40,527 nt of DNA from Nitrospirota bacterium (GTDB lineage: Bacteria > Nitrospirota > Nitrospiria > SBBL01 > JAADHI01), in the NCBI GenBank assembly GCA_029261215.1, contig JAJDBT010000088.1:1-40527 (forward strand), written 5' to 3'. Position numbers and translations under genes: made by a program. Shown piece by piece: positions 34,135 through 40,527 of this stretch; the first letter of the stretch is position 1, and every line of letters starts with the position of its first letter. Below the pieces are notes generated by a model. That model was not told where the DNA came from. It ran no database searches and saw only the letters and a list, made by a program, of their open reading frames with translations.

Positions 34135-34962
34135 ATGATTAACCTCGTTGCGGCATTCATTCACGAAGCCCGTCCACTCATTGAGCACCACCGCCTGTTC
34201 CCCTTAAAGGGAAAACATCCCTATCCTCTCTACGAAAATGATCAATTTATGCTTGTTCTTTCAGGAATGGGAAAACTCGCATCCGCCGCAGCCACGGCTT
34301 ATCTCCAGGGACTGACCCTGAATCGAGGCGCTGTCGCATGGCTCAATTTCGGTCTGGCGGGGCATCAGTCTTTTGAGGTAGGCCAAGGTTTTATCGCGCA
34401 TCGTATTTTAGATCAAGGTTCCGAGCAATGTTATTATCCGCCCCGTATTTTTCCATTTCCCTGCCCGACCAGCGACTTGATCACCGTGGAAAAACCGGAA
34501 CGTCGCTACGAAATGCCCAGCGGGTATGACATGGAAGCCAGTGGTTTTTTCAAAACAGCGCTCCGCACCAGCACCCTTGAACTCATCCATTCTTACAAGG
34601 TCGTTTCAGACAACCCTCAGCATCCTATTGAGGTCGACACAAAAGCCTCCGTCATTCGTTTAATGTCCAGCCGCATTGAGGAGATGAATGCCGTGCTCTC
34701 AATATTACTCAAGGCCGTCAGTGATTACCGAAAAACATATGCCTCCAGTGACAATCTTGATCGCATCCTGGAGAAATGGCATTTTACCGCCACACAGCAA
34801 GCACAACTCACGGCCCTTCTCAAGCGTTGGCAAGCCCTCCATCGAAAGGGCCCCTTGTCTTCATTGCACCTTGAAGACTATTCGCAGGCCAGGGCCTTTT
34901 TGGCAGATCTGCTCCGGCGGCTCGACGCACACCAGCTCGTCATTGAAACATCTTCTGATTAA
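34135..34962 (+). CDS. Nucleoside phosphorylase-like protein
   Basis: About 275 residues in the purine nucleoside phosphorylase / MTA-SAH nucleosidase superfamily. Seen: LSGMGKLASAAATAYL near the N terminus (phosphate/nucleoside pocket), WLNFGLAGHQSFEVGQGFIA, and YDMEASGFFKTAL, the signature of the nucleoside site with DMEA in place of the usual DMES/DMEG. After the catalytic domain there is a helical tail (about residues 200-275) not typical of the family. The ATG at 34135 was used because a start at 34093 overlaps the antisense region before the cytochrome genes. Substrate unknown. Confidence 0.78.
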   Translation: MINLVAAFIHEARPLIEHHRLFPLKGKHPYPLYENDQFMLVLSGMGKLASAAATAYLQGLTLNRGAVAWLNFGLAGHQSFEVGQGFIAHRILDQGSEQCYYPPRIFPFPCPTSDLITVEKPERRYEMPSGYDMEASGFFKTALRTSTLELIHSYKVVSDNPQHPIEVDTKASVIRLMSSRIEEMNAVLSILLKAVSDYRKTYASSDNLDRILEKWHFTATQQAQLTALLKRWQALHRKGPLSSLHLEDYSQARAFLADLLRRLDAHQLVIETSSD

Positions 34963-34971
34963 ACACTCTTT

Positions 34972-36381
34972 TTAAATTGGGTCTTCTGTGGGCGCTTTAA
35001 TCCCCAGAACTTTCATTTTTCGATAGAGATGGGTTCTTTCAATTTGCAGCGCTTCGGCAGTCAAGGGAATATTCCATTCATTCGCTTCCAATTCCCTCAA
35101 TATATGTGCTTTTTCAAAAGAGCTTCTGGCTTCCTTAAGCGGTATCGACGCACCCGCATCCGTTTCATCTGTTTTTTGATCCGGAAATTCAGATGACTTC
35201 CCCCCAAAGTCGGGGGCCGCCTCCTTAATAAACTCTGGCAGGTCATGAGACGAAATAATCGGCGTGGGGGCCATAATCAACAATCGTTCGGCAATATTCT
35301 TCAATTCCCGCACATTCCCCGGCCACTCATAATGTTTCAACAAATCGAAGGCCTCGGCCGTCAAGCGTTTGGGCCTTATCCCCTGCTCCTCTGAAACTTC
35401 CTTGATAAAATAAGAAATGAGCAAGGAAATATCATCAATCCGTTCCCGCAAGGGCGGGGCATGCAAAGGAATAACATTCAAGCGGTAATAAAGGTCATCC
35501 CGAAAACGTCCGGCCTTGATTTCCGTTGGCAGGTCTTTGTTGGAAGCTGCAATGACCCGCACATCGACATGCACCCGTTCATGGCCGCCAACCCGCATAA
35601 ACGCTTGTTCCTGTAATGCCCTTAACACTTTCGCCTGCGTCGCCAGAGTCATGTCGCCAATTTCATCCAGAAAAAGCGTCCCGCCGGAAGCCAGCTCGAA
35701 CTGCCCTTTTTTCCGTTGAGCAGCCCCGGTAAAGGCCCCTTTTTCATAACCAAAGAGTTCGCTTTCGATCAGGTTTTCAGGGATGGCCGCACAATTGACC
35801 TCTAAAAACGCGGCGTTCCGTCTCGGACTCTCGGCATGGATCGTCCGTGCGATCAGCTCTTTTCCCGTCCCATTTTCACCCGAAATGAGCACCCGGCTAT
35901 GAGAGGGCGCGGCGAGACGGATCTGCTCTTTCAAGCGGAGAATCGCACGGCTGGCCCCGACCATTTCATATTTCTTCGCGACCAAGCGTTTCAACGATCG
36001 GTTTTCTTCCTGTAGTCGAAACTCGTTTAAGGCATGTTTGACCATGAGCACGACTTTTTCAAGCGAGAGCGGTTTTTCAATATAATCGTACGCCCCCAGT
36101 TTAATGGATTTTACGGCAGTCTCAATGGAGCCGTGTCCTGACATCATAATCACAATCAAATCAGGAATGAAGGTCTTGAGACGCTGCAAGGTTTCAATGC
36201 CATCCGGCTCAGGCATCCAGATATCGAGCAAGACAAGTGCAGGCGGCTTGGCCTGCACCATTGGAATCACTTCCAGGCCACTTCCGGCCGTCTGGACCTC
36301 ATACCCTTCATCGGCAAGAATGCCTGACAGTGTGGACAAAATGGCCGGTTCATCATCAACAATAAGAATCGTTTCAGACAT
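34972..36381 (-). CDS. ntrX: Sigma-54-dependent response regulator (NtrX-like)
   Basis: 469 residues. Receiver domain with the DD pair (IVDDE), phospho-acceptor in VLLDIWMPEPDG and Lys in IEKPLSLEKV. AAA+ domain with Walker A GENGTGKE, the sigma-54-contacting GAFTGA loop and LFLDEIGDMT. A C-terminal Fis-type HTH (IPLTAEALQIERTHLYRKMK) ends the protein. It activates sigma-54 promoters when phosphorylated by the adjacent NtrY-like kinase, whose stop is 8 bp upstream. AGGAAG precedes the ATG. Confidence 0.95.
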   Translation of the reverse strand: MSETILIVDDEPAILSTLSGILADEGYEVQTAGSGLEVIPMVQAKPPALVLLDIWMPEPDGIETLQRLKTFIPDLIVIMMSGHGSIETAVKSIKLGAYDYIEKPLSLEKVVLMVKHALNEFRLQEENRSLKRLVAKKYEMVGASRAILRLKEQIRLAAPSHSRVLISGENGTGKELIARTIHAESPRRNAAFLEVNCAAIPENLIESELFGYEKGAFTGAAQRKKGQFELASGGTLFLDEIGDMTLATQAKVLRALQEQAFMRVGGHERVHVDVRVIAASNKDLPTEIKAGRFRDDLYYRLNVIPLHAPPLRERIDDISLLISYFIKEVSEEQGIRPKRLTAEAFDLLKHYEWPGNVRELKNIAERLLIMAPTPIISSHDLPEFIKEAAPDFGGKSSEFPDQKTDETDAGASIPLKEARSSFEKAHILRELEANEWNIPLTAEALQIERTHLYRKMKVLGIKAPTEDPI

Positions 36382-36389
36382 GTGCTTCC

Positions 36390-38621
36390 TTATACAGAAA
36401 ATTCAATGGTGACACTCGTTCCTTTCGGATGTCTCGGAGCCACGCGAATTTGGGCATTATGGTCTGTGGCAATACGATTGACAATCGCCAAACCCAATCC
36501 AGTCCCGGTTTTTGAACGTGAAAAATAGGGAAGAAACAGCTTGTCCAGATCTTCAGGAGCAATTCCGATCCCCTCGTCGGCCACTTCAACCCGAACCTTT
36601 TTTTGAATCGGGTCACAGCTTGTCCCTAAAAAGAGGGTTCCATGTCCCTGCATGGCCTCAACCGCGTTTTCAAACAGGTTTAAAAAAAGACGTTTAATCT
36701 GGCCGCGATCCAAATTCATTGCAGGGACTGTCGGGTCCAGATTTGCCTGAATCTTAATGTCCCTATGTCCGGATTGATAAAGAGAAATCACCTCTTTTAA
36801 AATCGGCGAAATTTCCTGCAATATGCACCGGGGCGGCGGCATTCGGGCAAAATCGGAAAACTCATCCACAAGGGTTTTCAGCCCATGCACCTCGTTAATG
36901 ACAATTTGCGTCGATTCGTCGAAGATCCGGTCAAAATCTTTTGAACCTTCAAAATATTTTTTACGAAGTCGTTCCGTCGAAAGCTGAATCGGGGTAAGGG
37001 GATTTCGGATTTCATGCGCAATACGACGCGCGACCTCTTGCCAGGTCGCCAGTTTTTGGGCACGGATCAACTCCGTTAAGTCATCAAAAACAATCACATA
37101 CCCCAAAAAATGCCGTTCTGATCCATGCAACACTGAAAGCACCATCCGCAAATTTGAAAACTTTTTCTGAATCTCCAGAACCACTTCCTCTTCAAGAGAC
37201 TCTTTGCCGCTTTCCTGAATATTTTGAAGCGGCCGTGTCAGCGCCTTCATGCCCCGTTTTGAAAAAAAATCGATATAATCCGCTTGTATGGCTTCTTCGG
37301 CTTTCACTTCTAAAATGCGCTCTGCAGAAGGATTAAACGTCGTAATGATTCCTTTTTCATTCACAGAAATCACACCTGCTGCGATATTGGTTAAAACACC
37401 CTCTAATTCTCTGTTTGAAGCCACCAGAGAATGCGTCGCTTCAACCACCTTTTTTTGCCCCTCTTTCAGGTCGGTGGTCATTTTATTAAAAGAATCCACC
37501 AAAACGCCCAGCTCATCAGTCGCACGCACATCAATCTGAAAGTTCAAATCGCCCTGGGCAATGGCCTGTGTCCCTTCCGCCAATTTTTGAATCGGGACGG
37601 TAATGTTTTTCGCCAGGTACAAACCAAACCAGGTCGCGGAAAAAATAATCAGAAACACAATAATTAAAAAGGAAAGAATGTAGCTCCCTTTGATCGGGTT
37701 TTTAAAGGCCTTAAGCTGTTTGTATTCCTCGACTGATTTTTTAATCCCTTCCATTTTTCCGACCAGAAGAGACGGGATCATATGATCCACCACCAGAATC
37801 ACATCCCCCCGATTCCGTTTTTTGAGTGCCAGGATCCCCCTCACCAAGTCCCCTTGAGGAGTGGATTGGATGGAAATCACAGGTTTCAGGCCCTTTGCTC
37901 CTGGGCTTTGCTCACTTTTTTCCAAAGCCAGCCTCAAGGTTTCTTCACTTGGCCGCTCGAAATCGTGAACTGGTTCGGGGCCGTCCTCGATGGTTTCAGC
38001 CATCGGTTGTAACTGGGAAGTAAAAAGATAAATATTATGGAGCCGGTGCTCTTCTTTTCGGTCTTGCAGGTAGTCTGTTAATCCCGCATTTGAGCCCCTC
38101 AACAGCCTGCTGCTTAACAGCCGTTTTCCAATTTGATCGGCGACGGCGGCGACATCCTCTTCCGTTTCCTGATAATAGTCCTGCGCCACTTCAAGCGACT
38201 GATCGAGCGATTTTTCGACCTGTATCGAAAACCAGTTTTCAATACTGCTCGTCAGCAAACCGCTCGCAACAACAAACAACAAAATAGAAGGAATCATGGA
38301 AAGGCCAATGAGACCTGCAATCAGCTTGCTCCTCAAACTCGACTTATTGGGTTCCAGCCTGCGCTCGAAATAAAGCTTGATCAGGTTTCTCGAAAGCAGC
38401 AAGACGAGCAGGATCGCCAGCGTGATATTCAGGTTGACCATGGTGACCACCAGAATATTCGTCGAAAAAAGCGAAGGACGATCTATGCCTTGAAAGATCA
38501 GCAGGGTCAATGAAACCGACAGCGTCAGAAAAAGTGCGGTAATCCAGACAGGGCGAAATGTCGCCTGGCCCCGGATTTTCTTTTTTTGCCCATCGGAATG
38601 CGGTTGAAGCGAGGTTTCCAA
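36390..38621 (-). CDS. ntrY: NtrY-like sensor histidine kinase
   Basis: 743 residues. Four hydrophobic segments (about residues 26-47, 55-80, 97-120 and 300-323), with an extracytoplasmic loop of about 180 residues between the last two. Then HAMP (NITVPIQKLAEGTQAIAQGD), PAS (LEGVLTNIAAGVISVNEKGI), HisKA with phospho-acceptor ARRIAHEIRNPLTPIQLS and HATPase with NAVEAM, DEGIGIAPEDL and TGTGLGLAIV. Starts with a TTG; ribosome site AAGGAAGGG is rather far upstream. It is the middle gene of the DUF4390-kinase-regulator operon; the signal is unknown. Confidence 0.94.
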   Translation of the reverse strand: METSLQPHSDGQKKKIRGQATFRPVWITALFLTLSVSLTLLIFQGIDRPSLFSTNILVVTMVNLNITLAILLVLLLSRNLIKLYFERRLEPNKSSLRSKLIAGLIGLSMIPSILLFVVASGLLTSSIENWFSIQVEKSLDQSLEVAQDYYQETEEDVAAVADQIGKRLLSSRLLRGSNAGLTDYLQDRKEEHRLHNIYLFTSQLQPMAETIEDGPEPVHDFERPSEETLRLALEKSEQSPGAKGLKPVISIQSTPQGDLVRGILALKKRNRGDVILVVDHMIPSLLVGKMEGIKKSVEEYKQLKAFKNPIKGSYILSFLIIVFLIIFSATWFGLYLAKNITVPIQKLAEGTQAIAQGDLNFQIDVRATDELGVLVDSFNKMTTDLKEGQKKVVEATHSLVASNRELEGVLTNIAAGVISVNEKGIITTFNPSAERILEVKAEEAIQADYIDFFSKRGMKALTRPLQNIQESGKESLEEEVVLEIQKKFSNLRMVLSVLHGSERHFLGYVIVFDDLTELIRAQKLATWQEVARRIAHEIRNPLTPIQLSTERLRKKYFEGSKDFDRIFDESTQIVINEVHGLKTLVDEFSDFARMPPPRCILQEISPILKEVISLYQSGHRDIKIQANLDPTVPAMNLDRGQIKRLFLNLFENAVEAMQGHGTLFLGTSCDPIQKKVRVEVADEGIGIAPEDLDKLFLPYFSRSKTGTGLGLAIVNRIATDHNAQIRVAPRHPKGTSVTIEFSV

Positions 38622-38666
38622 ATGAATTTTACCCTTCCTTCATCATCAAAATAGAACAGGCAAAAA

Positions 38667-39305
38667 CTATTTTCCACCAGAGAAGGAGATCGGCGGGGAG
38701 TTTGCCCAAGGCGTATCAATTTCAAGAAAAGGGATAAAAAAGAGGAAATAGTCCAGATAGAACGGGGGTTTTGCCGCCTGCATTTGTGACTGCACACTCA
38801 CAAAATAACGTTCTCCTTTTTTTAGCGGCGCGAGTGCAGCAATGCGCACATGATTCACCTGAGTCACCATTTCCTTCATGGCTTTAAATTCATTGAACTG
38901 CTTTTCAAGCGAAGTGCCATTACTCGATTCTGTTACCGCGTAAATCTTTTTTAAGGTGTCGTACTTCACTGTATAACGGATGGTTTTGGAAAGAATTTCT
39001 TCATCAAACCAGTTTTTTTCTTTTCTTTTGAGTACAAGGTAATAATAAAAGTGCTTGGGAATCCCGTTTTGAATATCGTCAATGATTTCCTTTCGAAAAC
39101 CACCCGTGAGTTTGGCCGAGACATACACCTCCTGATCAACAGTCTCCACCGTGACATTTTCAATCCGTTCGCCTTTCGCCTGCGCTTCGGAGAGCGAGGC
39201 AAAGAGGGAAGCAACACACAGTAGCAAAACAAACAAACCATGCTTCAAAATACCGCCATACTTTAGAGATTTTTTTAAAATATCAACCGTCCGTAACCTG
39301 ATCAT
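38667..39305 (-). CDS. DUF4390 family exported protein
   Basis: About 212 residues from the ATG at 39305. Signal peptide (GILKHGLFVLLLCVASLFAS, cleavage near SLSEAQA), then the DUF4390 body: IENVTVETVDQEVYVSAKLT, FYYYLVLKRKEKNWFDEEIL, and YLDYFLFFIPFLEIDTPWAN near the end, as is characteristic. DUF4390 genes usually precede NtrYX-type two-component genes, as here (gap 45 bp to the kinase), suggesting the protein modulates the sensor. Upstream in-frame codons reach 39506 but show no family similarity, and the start is not certain. Confidence 0.85.
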   Translation of the reverse strand: MIRLRTVDILKKSLKYGGILKHGLFVLLLCVASLFASLSEAQAKGERIENVTVETVDQEVYVSAKLTGGFRKEIIDDIQNGIPKHFYYYLVLKRKEKNWFDEEILSKTIRYTVKYDTLKKIYAVTESSNGTSLEKQFNEFKAMKEMVTQVNHVRIAALAPLKKGERYFVSVQSQMQAAKPPFYLDYFLFFIPFLEIDTPWANSPPISFSGGK

Positions 39306-39309
39306 CCAC

Positions 39310-39360
39310 CCCGAACGAAGGGAGGAAAGTAAATATAACGCTTCTCCCGAACGCAGAGAG
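39310..39360. repeat. Pair of direct repeats upstream of the DUF4390-ntrYX operon
   Basis: CCCGAACGAAGGGAG (39310-39324) and CCCGAACGCAGAGAG (39346-39360) are direct repeats differing at two positions and 36 bp apart, just upstream of the chosen start. They may be regulator binding sites or remnants of an interspersed repeat. Confidence 0.5.
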
Positions 39361-39486
39361 CAAACTTGTGGCATTTTAGCATTAATCAAAAGTGTAGTCC
39401 ATGTAGGTTCCGCTTGTGAAAAAAAGGATAGAACCGGCGTTTTGAAGTGTGTGCATTCAGATCGACCGACCCATTTTGCTATCTGT

Positions 39487-39522
39487 CCACCGATAAATGG
39501 AGGCATTTAACGGTGGATTTTT
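39487..39522 (+). terminator. Strong plus-strand terminator without an obvious gene
   Basis: CCACCG-A-TAAATG (39487-39499) and CATTTA-A-CGGTGG (39504-39516) form two 6-bp stems separated by an A-A mismatch around a GAGG loop, followed by ATTTTT. No plus-strand gene precedes it within the DUF4390 leader region, so it would end an antisense or small RNA. Between 39523 and 39948 I see no gene, but there are short palindromes (TTTTCCGGAAAA near 39630) and two copies of AAACCGCTTCTA (39645 and 39881). Confidence 0.6.
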
Positions 39523-39725
39523 CACAACTTTAGGCCCTAAAACGCTCCTTCTCTCCTGATGCACGCAAAAACGATAAAGGCCAAGCGCATCGGGCCTTCA
39601 CTTGTTTCCGAATTTCGGGAAGTTTTCTTTTTTCCGGAAAACATAAACCGCTTCTATCACGTTTTTTTATGATAAACCTTTTTAATTTACAAACTTCAAA
39701 ACAAGCCCTCACTCTCCCTTAACTT

Positions 39726-39741
39726 GGGCCCTAAACTTGCT
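39726..39741 (+). promoter_or_regulatory. Possible sigma-54 promoter before the GAF regulator gene
   Basis: GGGCCCTAAACTTGCT has GG at 39727-39728 and GC at 39739-39740, exactly 10 bp apart, with TTGCT as in the -12 element. The -24 side deviates (GGGCCC for TGGCAC). It would give a leader of about 195 nt to the ATG at 39949. Confidence 0.3.
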
Positions 39742-39948
39742 CTTACCTTAAAACGGGACAAGACCCATTGACCTGTCTTGAGACTGGAATGATCCGAGTG
39801 ATATCACGGGAAACAGCAGGAATCTGATGTTCCCAAAACAAAAACACCCTTTATAAAAGAACCAGACACTTCGCCCGACAAAACCGCTTCTACCGCAGGA
39901 TTTCTAGCTGCTGGGGAAAGCCGAACGCCAGGAACCAAGGAGGACATC

Positions 39949-40527
39949 ATGTGGGAAAAAGTAAGCACTCATATTAAAATGGATCAAAAAGCACTTCTGC
40001 TGAATCAACAACAGCAAGACAATGCACATCAATACGGCTTAAGTCTGGGACTTCGTCCTGACGCCAACAAACTCACGGATCGGCTAAACGGCGCTGCGCT
40101 TTGCCGTTTCCTCGAAAGATACGCGCCTGCGGCCACCGCCGCGAAACACCTGTTTCCACACGTGCATACAATGCTGCCTGACCCGACTTGCGCATTCGTC
40201 CTGACAGACGCAGAAGGACGCATTATCCACCTCTTCTCGTCCCCGGAACTAATGGCCCGCTGTGCAGAAAAGGGGATCCTCCCCGGAACCTCTCTTTCAG
40301 AGGAGGCCTGCGGCATCAATGCGGTTTCCGTGGCACTTCAGAATCGAAAGGCAAGCATCGTCAAAGGAAAACAACATTTCACCCACCTTTTTCACGACTG
40401 GTACTGCATTGCCGCGCCCATCTTTGACACAAAAGAAAGACTCATGGGCTGCATCGATTTTTCAAGCGGCCATAAAGGGGACCTCGACGAGAAGCTGCCA
40501 TTCGTCACGATGCTGGCTGAAAAATTT
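39949..40527 (+). CDS. GAF-domain regulator, AcoR type (5' part, runs off the window)
   Basis: 193 codons without stop reach the window edge. A perfect AAGGAGG lies 7 nt before the ATG. The readable part is the sensory region of AcoR-like sigma-54 activators: a variable N terminus, then FVLTDAEGRIIHLFSS, GTSLSEEACGINAVSVALQN and HLFHDWYCIAAPIFDTKERL with MGCIDFSSGHKG. These match the conserved G-T-N-A-I-G-x-A-L and H-x-W-x-C-S-x-A-P-I motifs of that GAF group. Whether an AAA+ and HTH domain follow cannot be seen; a GAF-only or kinase protein is possible. The ligand is unknown. Confidence 0.8.
   Translation, partial: MWEKVSTHIKMDQKALLLNQQQQDNAHQYGLSLGLRPDANKLTDRLNGAALCRFLERYAPAATAAKHLFPHVHTMLPDPTCAFVLTDAEGRIIHLFSSPELMARCAEKGILPGTSLSEEACGINAVSVALQNRKASIVKGKQHFTHLFHDWYCIAAPIFDTKERLMGCIDFSSGHKGDLDEKLPFVTMLAEKF

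Noticed and set aside
39151-39510. 119-codon plus-strand ORF opposite the DUF4390 gene
   Set aside because: It covers the antisense of a recognised exported protein and shows no family features or ribosome site; the terminator at its end is better explained by a non-coding RNA.
39530-39745. Two GGCCCTAAA(A)C-x-x-GCTC segments as a repeat family
   Set aside because: Similarity covers only about 18 bases with several mismatches, within a low-complexity spacer.

Overview
The window reads as a stretch of chromosome from a Gram-negative, free-living, respiring bacterium with moderate GC. Evidence is seen directly: cytochrome c lipoproteins, an outer-membrane porin-like protein, many Sec signal peptides, sigma-54 machinery and strong AGGAGG ribosome sites. 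The combination of two adjacent DUF507 genes, a DUF4390-NtrY-NtrX operon, a fused radical SAM/ArsM-type protein and a PstS-like/porin/chemoreceptor cassette suggests a Nitrospirota-like or deltaproteobacterial-grade lineage. That placement is inference from gene content, not a measured phylogeny.

Layout. 1-6.3 kb: pyruvate kinase, a cold-shock gene with its own promoter and long leader, a membrane-anchored repeat/Ser-Thr kinase coupled to an FHA protein, and a Nudix hydrolase. 6.5-9.4 kb (minus): chorismate synthase, a redoxin, an FmdE-like protein and a duplicated-domain unknown. 9.7-14.0 kb: an 832-residue radical SAM-SPASM-ArsM fusion, divergent from a Crp/Fnr regulator, a small thioredoxin-fold protein and a His-rich exported protein. 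14.2-16.1 kb: glgC and an exported cyclophilin. 16.4-21.0 kb: a four-gene cassette (cupredoxin-like protein, porin-like protein, small PstS-like protein, chemoreceptor). 21.0-24.8 kb: DUF1499 lipoprotein, tmk-holB, a TIG-like exported protein and two unlisted small membrane proteins. 24.8-28.6 kb (minus): an amino-acid dehydrogenase, agmatinase and a class III aminotransferase, pointing to amino-acid and polyamine turnover. 28.8-34.0 kb: a CDF metal exporter, the DUF507 pair, an OB-like exported protein and a cytochrome c / unknown / cytochrome c operon. 34.1-40.5 kb: a nucleoside-phosphorylase-like protein, the DUF4390-NtrY-NtrX operon, and the 5' part of an AcoR-type GAF regulator that runs off the window end.

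The features most worth follow-up are the radical SAM-ArsM fusion with its regulator neighbourhood, the 40-bp perfect palindrome inside pyk, the sensory/porin cassette at 16.4-21.0 kb, the leader ORF overlapping the cold-shock gene, and an AU-rich hairpin covering the ribosome site of the gene ending at 8954. I saw no rRNA, tRNA, CRISPR array or complete insertion sequence.
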